Shown here piece by piece: positions 9,705 through 18,633 of a stretch of DNA of 64,000 bases. Where the stretch lies: contig NZ_SBIP01000001.1 in assembly GCF_004053875.1 (NCBI RefSeq), positions 1,026,573 through 1,090,572 of the forward strand, written 5' to 3'. The notes under the pieces are model-generated. The model ran no database searches and was not told where the DNA came from. It worked only from the letters and a program-made list of their open reading frames with translations. The translations under genes and the position numbers were made by a program. Numbering within the stretch: the first letter of the stretch is position 1; each line of letters opens with the position of its first letter. The stretch comes from Neorhizobium lilium. GTDB lineage: Bacteria; Pseudomonadota; Alphaproteobacteria; Rhizobiales; Rhizobiaceae.

Positions 9705-11231
9705 CTAAGCTTTCAGGGTGATGCCCCGATCGAACAGGTATTTGTCGAGCGTGGCCGCCGATCCCTGGGGGTCTGCGATGGCCACGTACGTATCGGGGCG
9801 TAGCAGATAGGCCGCATTGTGCGCCAGCCCCGCCTTTTTTTGCTCCGGCTGCCAACTGAAGACGTGCAGCGGAATCCCCTGGTCGCGGCACCAGGTGCTG
9901 AGATCGGCCTGGGCTTCCCCATAGACGTGCACCTGCCAACCGATCGCCGCGAGTGGCGCGTAGTTATCGGCACCTACAACGGGCGCCCATGGCAGACGAT
10001 CGCCGCCCTGCACACTTCCCGCCTTGCCCACACTCAACGGGCTGTCGTCATAGCTGAGCGTCGTTTGGGAAACAATCCGGAACATGTATTCGCGCACATT
10101 CTCGCTGCGATAGGCAACGCTGATAAAAGTCGGCGCGATGCGCGTCCGCACGAACTCCGCAAAGCTGCCTTCGGCGGTGGCGAAGGTGAACAGCTTGTCG
10201 GTGGTTTCGACGAGTTTGCGGGCAAACGCCTGGCGCTCCACCGCGTAACTGTCGAGCAGGCTGTCGGGCGCCTGACCCTTGACCACTGCCGTAAGCTTCC
10301 ACGCCAGATTGATGGCGTCCAGGATCCCCGTGTTCATACCCTGGCCACCGGCTGGGCTGTGCACGTGGGCGGCGTCGCCGAGGAGGAACACGCGCCCGCG
10401 CCGGAACTGGTCCGTGACGCGGTGGTGGACGCGGTACGTCGAGAACCAGTTGACCTTGTCCACCGTGACGTTGAGGCCGCGAATAGCTTCCTGGCCCACG
10501 TCTTCGAAGCTCAGCGCTTCAGGGTGCTCGGCACGCTCGCCGCGCACGGTTCCGATCAGACGGTACTGGTTAGCCTCGCCGTAGGGCATGACCAGCACAA
10601 AATCGGACTTGTCGAGCGCCACGTGTGCTTCGCCCGCAGGGTTTACACCGCTTGCCACAACGTCGGCAACGTAGAACAGCTGCTTATAGGTACCGCCCTT
10701 GAACCCACCGCCGATCTGATGGCGGACGGGGGAGCGTGCCCCGTCGCAGCCGGCAAGATAAGCAGCCGTGCAGGTTTCTTCCTGACCATCACGAAGTCTC
10801 AGGATAGAAGTGACGTGGTCGCCCTTGTCTTCAAACGACAGCAGTTCGGTCTGGCGTTCGACCTCAATCCCGAGGGCGCTAAGCCGTTCGACCAGCAGCC
10901 GTTCATGCCGGTCCTGGGGGAACACCAACACAAACGGGTAAGGCGAGATCTCCTCGCCCGCGTCAGCCAGCGGGACCTGCGCCTGCCGCTTGCCACGCGC
11001 CCACATGTTCATGGCCGGGGTCTTGTAGCCCGCCTTCACGACGGCATCCGCCATGTCGAGCTGGCGGTAGAATTCCAAGGTGCGAGCCTGCACCGCCATG
11101 GCCCGTGAAGTTTCGCCCGGCCCGCTGCTCTTGTCGATGATCCGGATTCTAAGGCCCTGCTTGGTGAGCCAGAGTGCAAGGGCCAGGCCGGTCGGGCCTG
11201 CCCCGACAATGAGAACGTCTGTCTGTGTCAT
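9705..11231 (-). CDS. FAD-dependent aromatic monooxygenase (PheA/TfdB-MhpA type)
   Basis: About 508 residues, the usual size for class A flavoprotein hydroxylases. The N-terminus carries the FAD dinucleotide-binding motif (VLIVGAGPTGLALALWLTK) and the residues ETSRAMAVQARTLEFY. A DG motif (AGCDGARSPVR) follows in the middle, and then the second FAD motif GDAAHVHSPAGGQGMNTGI. The last 120 residues form the thioredoxin-like C-terminal domain of phenol-hydroxylase-like members. Such enzymes use NAD(P)H and O2 to hydroxylate aromatic rings; the substrate here cannot be told. I prefer ATG 11231 to the ORF's first ATG at 11243, because GGAG lies just before it and the 11243 codon is part of that ribosome site. 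First gene of an operon with tetR. Confidence 0.85.
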   Translation of the reverse strand: MTQTDVLIVGAGPTGLALALWLTKQGLRIRIIDKSSGPGETSRAMAVQARTLEFYRQLDMADAVVKAGYKTPAMNMWARGKRQAQVPLADAGEEISPYPFVLVFPQDRHERLLVERLSALGIEVERQTELLSFEDKGDHVTSILRLRDGQEETCTAAYLAGCDGARSPVRHQIGGGFKGGTYKQLFYVADVVASGVNPAGEAHVALDKSDFVLVMPYGEANQYRLIGTVRGERAEHPEALSFEDVGQEAIRGLNVTVDKVNWFSTYRVHHRVTDQFRRGRVFLLGDAAHVHSPAGGQGMNTGILDAINLAWKLTAVVKGQAPDSLLDSYAVERQAFARKLVETTDKLFTFATAEGSFAEFVRTRIAPTFISVAYRSENVREYMFRIVSQTTLSYDDSPLSVGKAGSVQGGDRLPWAPVVGADNYAPLAAIGWQVHVYGEAQADLSTWCRDQGIPLHVFSWQPEQKKAGLAHNAAYLLRPDTYVAIADPQGSAATLDKYLFDRGITLKA

Positions 11232-11244
11232 AGCTTTCTCCATT

Positions 11245-11264
11245 TAATGACTTTCGGGTCATTA
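11245..11264. promoter_or_regulatory. Candidate TetR operator
   Basis: TAATGAC-N6-GTCATTA is a perfect inverted repeat with 7-base arms. It sits 14 bases upstream of the monooxygenase ATG, overlapping the expected promoter/leader. The size and symmetry suit a TetR dimer, and the only TetR gene nearby is the second gene of this operon. Confidence 0.6.
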
Positions 11265-11391
11265 GATGGTTAATCCAGCAAGAGTCAATGTTCTAGGATT
11301 GCGCCAGCTGTTTGACTAAGCCCTGTCGCGTGTTTCCGGCGCAGGCCTTAGTGGCAAAGCGAATAAGGAGCTGTATTCTCTCTGGTCCGAT

Positions 11392-12291
11392 CTAACTACT
11401 TCCGCTTCCCGCGGCGCCTATGCGATCCAGTAGCCAACGCCCGGCCGGACCAGGCATAGCGTCTGCCTTGTAGATGGCCCGCATTGGAAGAATGCCTGGG
11501 CCAGGTCCCTCCAGCTTGATCTGTACCAGTCGTCCCTCCGCCAGATCACTTGCGACCATGGGCAGCGGCATATGCCCCCACCCTAGTCCCGCAACGAGAA
11601 ATGACTGCTTCGCACCAAGGTCTGAAAGACGCCAGGTGTTCTTGCTTTGAACACCAAGGTCGATGCCTCTGGTCAACTCGGACCGATCCGTCAGCACGAG
11701 CTGCGTTTCGGCCTCGGCCAGCTCAAGCGGGATTGGCCCTTGCCATCTGGCGAGTGGATGTCCAGGCGCCACGACGGTCGCCATTTCCACCGCAAACAGA
11801 CGCTCCGACGTCAGCGAAGGCGGGATCAGGGGGTAGGTGCCCATCACACCAGCACTGCATCGACCGTTGACGACGAGCTCGGCAACTGCGCCGAGCGCCT
11901 CGACGTGAAGACGAAGTGGCGTTGTGGGGAATTGAACGGCAAAGTCACCAACCACCTCGGTCAGCAGGGCTTGCGGAAACATCACGTCGATCACGATGGA
12001 CAAGAATGGCTCGAGACCTTCGGAAAGCCTGCGAGCTGAAGCTTTTAACGTATCTGAGTCGCGGACGATCTGGCGCGCGCTGGCAAGAAGTCCCCGTCCC
12101 GCTGGCGTCAGTTCCGGATAACGACCGATCCGCTCAAAGAGGGACAGACCGAGCTGGCCTTCGAGATTGGCGATCGCCTGACTGACGACCGATTGCGCCC
12201 TGCCAATCTTTCTGCCAGCCGCAGAGAAGCTTCCCTCGTCAACGGCGGCGACAAAGGTTCGGAGATGATCGAGCTGAAGACCGTCGAGCAT
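11392..12291 (-). CDS. LysR-family regulator divergent from an NAD(P)-epimerase-like gene
   Basis: About 299 residues from ATG 12291 (MLDGLQLDHLRTFVAAVDEG), which is where family members start; an in-frame ATG at 12321 would add ten unlikely residues. The winged helix-turn-helix (SFSAAGRKIGRAQSVVSQAI, LEGQLGLSLFERIGRYPELT) is typical. The periplasmic-binding-protein-like effector domain follows from about residue 90. It faces the gene at 12380 across 88 bases, the usual layout in which a LysR protein controls its divergent neighbour. The effector is unknown. Confidence 0.85.
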   Translation of the reverse strand: MLDGLQLDHLRTFVAAVDEGSFSAAGRKIGRAQSVVSQAIANLEGQLGLSLFERIGRYPELTPAGRGLLASARQIVRDSDTLKASARRLSEGLEPFLSIVIDVMFPQALLTEVVGDFAVQFPTTPLRLHVEALGAVAELVVNGRCSAGVMGTYPLIPPSLTSERLFAVEMATVVAPGHPLARWQGPIPLELAEAETQLVLTDRSELTRGIDLGVQSKNTWRLSDLGAKQSFLVAGLGWGHMPLPMVASDLAEGRLVQIKLEGPGPGILPMRAIYKADAMPGPAGRWLLDRIGAAGSGSS

Positions 12292-12379
12292 GTATCTGCC
12301 TTTCCGATAGATGGTATCCAATCATATAGGCTACACGGTGAGACGTGAAACCTCCATCTGTCGGTGGAAGGAGTTTCAT

Positions 12380-13306
12380 ATGCCTCAGAAGATTTTTGTC
12401 ATCGGTGCGACCGGCTATGTCGGCAACGGCATTGCATTGTCCCTGCAGTCGAAGGGTCATGGTGTTAGTGGGCTGGTCCGATCCGAGCGTTCGGCCTCGC
12501 AGCTTCAACAAGCCGGCATCAGACCTGTGCCCGGAGACGTGCTGGAAGACCTTCCATCCGTTCTGGAATGTGCAGTGGTTGCCGATACCGTCATCTACGC
12601 CGCACAGATACCGCTCGACAGGGAACCCGACGTCATCCGCAGCCTATGCGACAGGCTTGCTGGCAGCGGTAAGACCCTGATCTTTCTGTCCGGAAGCGGC
12701 GTCTTGATGCAGCGCACGACCGGCGCCTGGAGTTCGGACAGCTTTGCCGAGGAGGATATGTTCGTCCCCGAGCCGCTGGCGCTGCCACGCGTTGAAGCGG
12801 AGGGGCTCGTGCGGGCGGCGGCCCATCATGGCGTCCGGTCGATGGTGGTTCGGCCGCCCGTCATCTGGGGGCCAGGCGACAACGGCCCCGTTGCCAGCAC
12901 CTATCGCTCGATCGCGACGACCGGCGCCGCCTGCTACATCGGCACTGGCCTGGCAACCTACGCAAATGTCCATAGCGCCGATCTTGCTGAACTCTTCTCG
13001 GTCGCCCTTGAACGCGGCAAGGCCGGCGCGCTTTATCATGCCGTCGGTGGCGAAATCCCCTTTCGCTGGATCGCCGAGGCCGTCGCCCGCGATATGAATG
13101 TTCCAAGCCGCAGCCTGACCATGGATGAGGCAACCGAGGTCTTCGGGCCGTTTGGCGCCCTGATGCAATCAGCCTCCAGTCGCCTGCGCGACGCGAATAC
13201 GCGCCAGGAACTTGGCTGGACCCCCACTCATCTCGACATGCTGTCGATGATTGGAGAGCCGCGATTGCGGGCTCTCGCGCAACCATCAATCACCAAGGAG
13301 AAATGA
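12380..13306 (+). CDS. Extended SDR / NAD-dependent epimerase-like oxidoreductase
   Basis: About 308 residues. It begins with a Rossmann motif (KIFVIGATGYVGNGIALSLQ, of the form GxxGxxG) typical of extended short-chain dehydrogenases and NAD-dependent epimerases. A later LSGSGVL strand and a PPVIWGPGDNG substrate-loop motif are also family features. The catalytic YxxxK tyrosine is not clear (an ALPRVEAEGLV segment takes its place), so it may be an atypical member that binds NAD(P) without classical chemistry. I chose ATG 12380 because GAAGGAG lies nine bases upstream. It precedes an SDR gene by only two bases, so the pair is an operon under the divergent LysR. Confidence 0.75.
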   Translation: MPQKIFVIGATGYVGNGIALSLQSKGHGVSGLVRSERSASQLQQAGIRPVPGDVLEDLPSVLECAVVADTVIYAAQIPLDREPDVIRSLCDRLAGSGKTLIFLSGSGVLMQRTTGAWSSDSFAEEDMFVPEPLALPRVEAEGLVRAAAHHGVRSMVVRPPVIWGPGDNGPVASTYRSIATTGAACYIGTGLATYANVHSADLAELFSVALERGKAGALYHAVGGEIPFRWIAEAVARDMNVPSRSLTMDEATEVFGPFGALMQSASSRLRDANTRQELGWTPTHLDMLSMIGEPRLRALAQPSITKEK

Positions 13307-13308
13307 CC

Positions 13309-14049
13309 ATGAAAACGCATGAAAACAAGGTGGCGATCGTCACCGGGAGCCGGCTGGGCATCGGACGCGGCATCGCGGAGCTTCTCGCCGAGCGAGGCGC
13401 GACAGTCGTTCTGGTGAACCGGACGGATAGTACCGAGATCGCCCAATCAATCGGCAACGGTGCGATATCCATTATCGCGGACGTCGCCACCGAAGCGGGT
13501 TGGGACGAAGTCGCTGCACAGGTTGGGCAACGCTTCGGCCGTGCCGACATTCTCGTTCATGCGGCGGGTATCTATCCCATGGCCACGCTGGGACAGATGA
13601 CGCCGGACGAATGGCGGCGGGTCATGGCCGTCAATCTCGACGCCCACGTTCTCGGCGCCCGCGCAATCGTGCCACTGATGCGCAAAGCCGGCGGCGGCTC
13701 GATCGTCGCAATCGGCTCCGATGCGGTCGGCATGGTTACCCCGCCGGGCATGGGCTTCTCGCATTACATCACCTCGAAAATGGGTGTGGTCGGTCTGGTC
13801 CGGGCATTGGCCAATGAGCTGGCAAGCGACAACATCATCGTCAACGCGGTCCATCCGGGGATCACCGATACCGAAGGCGCAAGCGGGATGCCGAATGAAC
13901 AAAAGGCTCAGGTCTATATGATGCAGGCGATCAAGCGCCTGGGAACGCCGGCCGATATCGCCGGGCCCGTCGCCTTCCTGACGAGCGATGATGCGCGTTT
14001 TGTCACCGGTCAGACGCTTGTCGTCGATGGCGGATTGCTTCGTCACTGA
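13309..14049 (+). CDS. Classical short-chain dehydrogenase/reductase
   Basis: About 246 residues with all classical SDR landmarks: cofactor loop TGSRLGIGRGIA, the HAAG strand (normally NNAG), a catalytic serine (IVAIGSDAVG), the Y-x-x-x-K pair in SHYITSKMGVVGLVRALANE, and the C-terminal FVTGQTLVVDGG. It should reduce or oxidise a carbonyl/alcohol with NAD(P)H. AAGGAG lies eight bases before ATG 13309; the ATG at 13303 would be too close to it. It is translationally coupled to the upstream epimerase-like gene and followed after 84 bases by a strong terminator. Confidence 0.87.
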   Translation: MKTHENKVAIVTGSRLGIGRGIAELLAERGATVVLVNRTDSTEIAQSIGNGAISIIADVATEAGWDEVAAQVGQRFGRADILVHAAGIYPMATLGQMTPDEWRRVMAVNLDAHVLGARAIVPLMRKAGGGSIVAIGSDAVGMVTPPGMGFSHYITSKMGVVGLVRALANELASDNIIVNAVHPGITDTEGASGMPNEQKAQVYMMQAIKRLGTPADIAGPVAFLTSDDARFVTGQTLVVDGGLLRH

Positions 14050-14132
14050 TCTGAAGTCGAACAGTGGGTTGCTGGGACTATTGCGACCAGGATGCGACAC
14101 TCAAGGCGGCCGGCATCTACCCATGTTTCGGT

Positions 14133-14163
14133 AAATCGCGGCCCATACGAGCCGCGATTTTTT
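14133..14163 (+). terminator. Rho-independent terminator after the SDR operon
   Basis: A perfect 10-base stem (AAATCGCGGC / GCCGCGATTT) with an 8-base loop is followed by six T's on the plus strand. It lies 84 bases after the SDR stop codon and closes the 12380-14049 operon. Confidence 0.85.
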
Positions 14164-14189
14164 GATATCAACACTGCAGCGTTGGCTAA

Positions 14190-14440
14190 GCCTGTCTTGC
14201 GCATGAATATCAACGACACGGCGCGCGCCGAGTAAGCGCTCCACTTCGCCGTCGTGTCGCCATTGCCGCGGGTATCCGTGGTAATGACGGGGTAGCCGGC
14301 CTGCTGCATCTGGGCTGAGGTAGTGATATTCGGAGCGCAGATCGTCATGCCGGGGGATTTCCAGGATAACAGAGCCATCGCCACCGGTATCTTCATCCGC
14401 GACGCGGCCGCCTCTGTTTCGATGAACTGTGTGTGTGAAA
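14190..14440 (-). pseudogene. N-terminal remnant of an alpha/beta-hydrolase
   Basis: The minus strand encodes, in two alternating frames, pieces of an alpha/beta-hydrolase N-terminus: FIETE, then GGRVADEDTGGDGSVIL and LRSEYHYLS in one frame, and QQAGYPVITTDTRGNGDTTAKWSAYSARAV back in the first. The catalytic core and C-terminus are missing. The 14190-14272 part is strongly similar at the DNA level to two pieces of the second broken hydrolase: the sequence after its stop (around 17355-17385) and the ..AKWS.YSARAV region near 18040-18085. It therefore looks like a paralogous copy that lost its middle by deletion. Confidence 0.6.
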
Positions 14441-14476
14441 AAATCGCTAACTGGCTCAAGGAACGCGGGACCCACT

Positions 14477-14866
14477 TCATTTTTTGATGAGGTCAAGCTG
14501 CCGTGCAAAGTCAGCGGGGTCGAAATAGTCCCGCCAGACGGTGATCACACCGCCCTCGACCGTTATTGTGCCCATGACCGGCAGCGTGATCGTGCCGCCG
14601 CCTTTACGCGTGAAGATATCGACACGTTCATTGAGCACAACGTTGCCGGCGGCTGCGATATTGATGACTTTCCAATCCACTGTGAACGCCGTTCCGACGC
14701 CGAAGTCCCGGTGGAATTTGCGTACGTTCTCACGTCCGACGATGTCAGGGAACGGGACATTGTCGTAGAGGACGTCGTCCGAGAGCATCGCAAGCGCATC
14801 GTCGATGCGGTTGGCGCTCCAGTGGTCGAAGAATATTGTTGCGATATCGATTGGGGTTGCGGACAT
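14477..14866 (-). CDS. SnoaL-like / limonene-1,2-epoxide hydrolase family protein
   Basis: About 129 residues from ATG 14866, which follows GGAGACAG. The fold is that of small NTF2-like proteins. The signature segments FFDHWSANRIDDALAMLSDD, VPFPDIVGRENVR and ITVWRDYFD fit the limonene-epoxide-hydrolase subgroup. Its catalytic Asp-Arg-Asp set includes the R and D of VWRDYFD. It could therefore hydrolyse an epoxide, but many relatives have other or no known activity. It is the third gene of a minus-strand operon after the SDR (15523) and the F420-type reductase (14889), with a 22-base gap. Confidence 0.75.
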   Translation of the reverse strand: MSATPIDIATIFFDHWSANRIDDALAMLSDDVLYDNVPFPDIVGRENVRKFHRDFGVGTAFTVDWKVINIAAAGNVVLNERVDIFTRKGGGTITLPVMGTITVEGGVITVWRDYFDPADFARQLDLIKK

Positions 14867-14888
14867 GGTCTGTCTCCAGGCTCGAGGT

Positions 14889-15494
14889 TCAGGCGAACTT
14901 GACGAGATTGATAGCAGGCAACGGCCCGCCGGGAAATTGCGTGAGCTTGGCACCGACCGAGATCGGTCCGAGGTCGATGCCGGCAAAACCCAGCTTTGCG
15001 ATCAGTGCAGCGACTTCGGCCTTCGCCTTGGCATCGTCGCCGGAATAGAAGAGGACACGTTCTCCGCCTTCGGCATGCGGGTCGGCGGAGAGAAGATTGG
15101 CCAGAAGATGATTGAAGGCCTTCACGACGCGCGCACCCGGCACTAGGTCGGTGAAGATCTCCGTCGACAGACGGCCGTTCAGGTCGGCAGGCTTGAACAG
15201 CGGCGCCTCGATCGGGTTGTTGGCGTCGATGACGATCCGCCCGTTCCACTCCGACAATTCTGAAAGTGCAGCCGGAAGCTTTGACCACGGTACGGCGACG
15301 AGGACGATGTCGGCCTGCGCCGCGGCTTCGATGGATACTGCCGCCGAGATGTGAGGTTCCAGTTCCTTGACGAGGCCGGATAGTGTCTCCGGGCCGCGAC
15401 TATTGGCGATTGTGGCTGCAATGCCGTTGCGAGCAAGGGCCTTCGCGAAAGCAGAGCCGATATTGCCCGCGCCGATGATACCGATGGTGGTCAT
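14889..15494 (-). CDS. NADP-binding reductase of the F420-dependent NADP oxidoreductase family
   Basis: About 201 residues. It begins with an NADP-binding Rossmann motif (TIGIIGAGNIGSAFAKALAR) and has the downstream strands IVLVAVPWSKLP and IVIDANNPIE, the last being typical of the family of NADPH:F420 reductase-like and YdfG-like binding proteins. VVKAFNHLLANLL resembles the family's conserved KAFN segment. Rhizobia are not known to use F420, so the likely role is an NADP-dependent reduction of an unknown substrate. ATG 15494 has AAGGAG seven bases upstream. Middle gene of a three-gene operon. Confidence 0.75.
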   Translation of the reverse strand: MTTIGIIGAGNIGSAFAKALARNGIAATIANSRGPETLSGLVKELEPHISAAVSIEAAAQADIVLVAVPWSKLPAALSELSEWNGRIVIDANNPIEAPLFKPADLNGRLSTEIFTDLVPGARVVKAFNHLLANLLSADPHAEGGERVLFYSGDDAKAKAEVAALIAKLGFAGIDLGPISVGAKLTQFPGGPLPAINLVKFA

Positions 15495-15522
15495 GTGTCT
15501 TCTCCTTGATATCAGTTGAAAT

Positions 15523-16281
15523 TCAGGCGGATTGGCCGCCATCGACATTCAGCGTAGCGCCGGTAATGTAACCCGCGTCGGGGCCGGCGAGGAATGCGAC
15601 TGCAGCGGCAATGTCCTCCGGCTGGCCGTAGCGACCGAGCGCTGCGAGCTTGATCAAAGTTTCGGCAAACGGCCCGTCCTGCGGGTTCATGTCGGTGTTG
15701 ATCGCTCCCGGCTGGATGATGTTGACTGTGATGTTGCGCGGCCCAAGGTCGCGGGACCAACCGCGGGTATAGGCAGCGACCGCGGCCTTGGTGGCGACGT
15801 AGTCCGCAGCGCCGGCGAAGGGAACATGCACAGCGCCTGTCGTCCCGATCGATACGATCCGGCCACCATCGCTCATCAACGGAACTGCCGCGCGAACGGC
15901 TGCGACCACACCTTTGACGTTGATGTCGATCTGGCGATCGAAGGCTGCGAGATCGGTTTCAGGGTCGCCAACCATGCCGGTGACGAAGACGCCCGCTGAG
16001 TTGACGAGGATGTCGAGCCGTCCAAGGAATGCGTGCGCCTTGCGGACCAGCGCGGAAACTTCCGCCGCTACGCCCTGATCCGCCTTGATGGCGAGCGCCC
16101 GGCCACCGCTGGCTTCAATCTCTTTCACGAGGCTGTCGGCGCCAGAGGCGGACGCGGCATAGCTGAACACGATATAGGCGCCATCCCTAGCAAGACGCCG
16201 TACGATGGCTGCCCCAATGCCGCGCGATCCGCCCGTGACGAGGGCAGCCTTACCGGCCAGTGGTTGGTTTGTTACGGTCAT
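15523..16281 (-). CDS. Classical short-chain dehydrogenase/reductase
   Basis: About 252 residues with the cofactor loop TGGSRGIGAAIVRRLARDG, the NSAG strand, the catalytic serine in RIVSIGTTG and the Y-x-x-x-K pair in ADYVATKAAVAAYTRG, ending in YITGATLNVDGGQ. It should be an NADP(H)-dependent oxidoreductase. ATG 16281 has GGAG ten bases upstream. It is the first gene of the minus-strand operon 16281-14477 and faces a LysR gene across 110 bases, which probably regulates it. Confidence 0.87.
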   Translation of the reverse strand: MTVTNQPLAGKAALVTGGSRGIGAAIVRRLARDGAYIVFSYAASASGADSLVKEIEASGGRALAIKADQGVAAEVSALVRKAHAFLGRLDILVNSAGVFVTGMVGDPETDLAAFDRQIDINVKGVVAAVRAAVPLMSDGGRIVSIGTTGAVHVPFAGAADYVATKAAVAAYTRGWSRDLGPRNITVNIIQPGAINTDMNPQDGPFAETLIKLAALGRYGQPEDIAAAVAFLAGPDAGYITGATLNVDGGQSA

Positions 16282-16391
16282 TATGTTCACTCCACACGTC
16301 GTTCGATGAAGAGAAGATGGCTTCATTATTCCTCTATGATTAGCCGGTAATGCGGGATATCAATTTCAAGCAATTCTTGAAGGCGATAGTT

Positions 16392-17321
16392 GTGGAAAGT
16401 CTCGCGAATCTGGAATCTTTTGCCCGAAGCGCCGAACTCGGCAGCTTCTCGGCTGCCGCGCGACGGCTTGGACTCACGCCTGCAGCCGTGAGCCGCAACG
16501 TGGCCGCGCTGGAGGCGAGCCTGCAACTGCGTCTCTTCCACCGCAGCACGCGCAGTCTGAATCTCACGGAGGCCGGCGAACGGTTCCTACTGTCCATCAG
16601 GGATCATCTGGAAAATCTTCAGGGCGCGATCGCCGATATCGCGCACTCAGGGGGAGAGCCTGCGGGCGTTCTGAAGCTTAGCATGGGACCGACGTTCGGG
16701 ATCGGATACATTCTGCCGATGCTGCCCGAGTTCATGCTGCGATATCCGCTGATCCGCCCCGAATGGATGTTCGAGAACCGGCAGGTCGATCTGATCGCAG
16801 AGGGATATGACGCGACGATCGGCGGCGGCTTCGAACTTGCGCAAGGCATCGTCGCCAGGACGCTTGCTCCCGCCCATCTCATCGCCGTGGCTTCGCAGGA
16901 TTATCTGCGGGGTCGTCCCCTGCCCGCCTCTCCTGCAGACCTTTCAGCCCTGGATGGCATCGCGATGCGGTCCCTGCGCACTGGTCGGATCCCCCAAAGG
17001 CTGATGAGAAATGCATACGGGGACGAGCAGGCGGTCTCGCTCAAGGAAACGATTGTGGTGAACGATCCGGCCGCGATGCGGGCCGCATCCCTGTTAGGAC
17101 TCGGAGTCAGCCTGATCGTCAAGGCGGATGCCCTTCCGCATCTCGAAAGCGGGAAGCTCATACGGCTGCTGCCGTCATGGTGGGTCGATGCTGGGCCGAT
17201 ATCGATCTACTACGCAAGCAGACATCTCGTCCCTTTAAAGACGCGGGTATTCGTCGATTTCGTGGTGGAAGTCTTCCAGCGGGAGAGATATCCGGAACGG
17301 TTTGCAGGAAGCCTGGGGTAG
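16392..17321 (+). CDS. LysR-family regulator divergent from the SDR operon
   Basis: About 309 residues. The helix-turn-helix (SFSAAARRLGLTPAAVSRNV, LEASLQLRLFHRSTRSLNLT) is canonical and is followed by the effector-binding domain. I chose GTG 16392 (VESLANLESF) because relatives start there and GAAGG lies eight bases upstream; an in-frame ATG at 16350 would add 14 residues. It belongs to the CrgA-like LysR subgroup that often sits next to SDR or quinone-reductase genes. It is divergent from the SDR/F420-like/epoxide-hydrolase operon, its most likely target. Confidence 0.85.
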   Translation: MESLANLESFARSAELGSFSAAARRLGLTPAAVSRNVAALEASLQLRLFHRSTRSLNLTEAGERFLLSIRDHLENLQGAIADIAHSGGEPAGVLKLSMGPTFGIGYILPMLPEFMLRYPLIRPEWMFENRQVDLIAEGYDATIGGGFELAQGIVARTLAPAHLIAVASQDYLRGRPLPASPADLSALDGIAMRSLRTGRIPQRLMRNAYGDEQAVSLKETIVVNDPAAMRAASLLGLGVSLIVKADALPHLESGKLIRLLPSWWVDAGPISIYYASRHLVPLKTRVFVDFVVEVFQRERYPERFAGSLG

Positions 17322-17374
17322 AGAACACGAGATGTTTCCCGCCTTGATGAAGAAGCCTGTCTCGCGCATGGCTC

Positions 17375-18098
17375 TCAACGGGCGGCCACCTCCTTGGCGA
17401 AAGCGAGGAGGTGCCTGGCCAGCTGAGCGGGCTGCTCCTGTTGGATCCAGTGACCTGCGCCTTCGATCATCTGGATGTCGCCCATCCTCGTCGTCGCCAT
17501 CGTCTTCATCTGGTCGAGCGCGCCCGCCCCCTCGATGATCATGGTCTCGGCCTTGAGCTTGTCCGCCAGCATATGGGCTTCGGCGACAGCATCTTTAAAG
17601 TCGGGGTCCTTGGTGCCCATGACAATCAGCGCCGGCACGCTGGTCTTTTCCAGTATCGCCGTGGTATGCCTTGGAGAGGCCGATCATCGCGCGCAGGGCA
17701 TCCATGCGTCCCGGCTCCCGCAGGTTCCGCGTGATTGCGGCCTTGACCTCAGCGTGATCGACGGGCTTTTTGGTCGGAAACAGGCTGTCCCAATACATGG
17801 TCCAAAACCCGACACGCCAAGGTCCGGCAAAGCCGACGCCCAAAGCCAACTTCTGAACGAAAGATACTTCGAGATCGCGCACGATCGGCCCAAGCAGTAC
17901 GACGCCGTTGACCTGTTCCGGCGCATCCTGCGCCGCCCAAAGGGCAGAGCCTGCCGCGAATGAATTGCCGAGGATCGTGGCTGGACCGACACCGAGATGC
18001 TTCAGCACGGCGATGGCGTCACGGCCGACGGCACGTGCCGAGTAATCGCTCCACTTCGCCGTCGTCTCACCGTAGCCGCGGGTGATACCGACTTCTGG
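17375..18098 (-). pseudogene. Alpha/beta-hydrolase lacking its N-terminus and frameshifted
   Basis: On the minus strand a frame from about 18098 reads TRGYGETTAKWSDYSARAVG and then HLGVGPATILGNSFAAGSAL, where GNSFAAG is the nucleophile elbow of alpha/beta-hydrolases. Near 17630 the frame shifts, and the C-terminal part, SVPALIVMGTKDPDFKDAVA then IEGAGHWIQQEQPAQLA with the catalytic D and H, continues in another frame to 17375. The first 70 or so residues are gone: at about 18095 the sequence passes directly into a metallo-beta-lactamase fragment on the other strand. Two independent lesions mark it as dead. It is a close relative of the fragment at 14190-14440. Confidence 0.72.
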
Positions 18099-18099
18099 T

Positions 18100-18547
18100 T
18101 GTCGCCGACAACGCAAGGTAATCCGACATGATGAAGAGCTTCCTGCAAGGCGCAAAGATATCACTGGCCCCGTAGGTCGCGGCAGGCAAAGTCGCGCCGT
18201 TCAACGGCGACAAAGAGATCGTGCCAGGAATAAAATCATGGGCGAGCCATGGTCACACGCCAGGTCATTCTTCATATGTGGTCGAAAGCAAAGGGCAGAA
18301 ACTCGTGGTGGTCGGCGATCTCATTCATGTTGCTGCCGTCCAGTTCAAGGACCCGTCGATTACGATCGATTATGACGCCGACGACAAGGAGGCGGCTGCG
18401 CAACGAACCAGGATCTTTACGCAGTTGGCAAAGGAAGGTGGTTGGGTTGGGGCTTCTCACCTCTCCTTTCCAGGCCTTGGACATTTGCGCTCTAACGGCA
18501 AATCCTTCGCGTGGATACCGGCGAACTATACGACGCAGTTGAAATAG
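18100..18547 (+). pseudogene. C-terminal half of a metallo-beta-lactamase-fold hydrolase
   Basis: The plus strand encodes DTDFW, then in a second frame MMKSFLQGAKISLAP, a TAG stop at 18173, and VAAGKVAPFNGDKEIVPG. The frame continues with SHGHTPGHSSYVVESKGQ, the His-containing metal-binding motif of MBL proteins, and VVVGDLIHVAAVQF with the bridging Asp. It ends with ASHLSFPGLGHLR and a natural stop at 18547. The N-terminal HxHxDH metal site is missing. The in-frame stop replaces a tyrosine normally found in the family (PYxAAGK). It is joined head-to-head with the truncated alpha/beta-hydrolase, suggesting one deletion removed both N-termini. Confidence 0.7.
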
Positions 18548-18633
18548 CTAGACGAACAGGATGCCGCGTCTTTTGGTGCGGCATCCGGGAGGCCGACGTA
18601 GGCCTCTCCGCAGAGAAGAAGCCGCGAACGGCA

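Noticed and set aside
9819..11108. Plus-strand open frame of 429 codons
   Set aside because: Fully antisense to the FAD monooxygenase, whose motifs are unmistakable. Product composition is His/Arg-rich and matches nothing.
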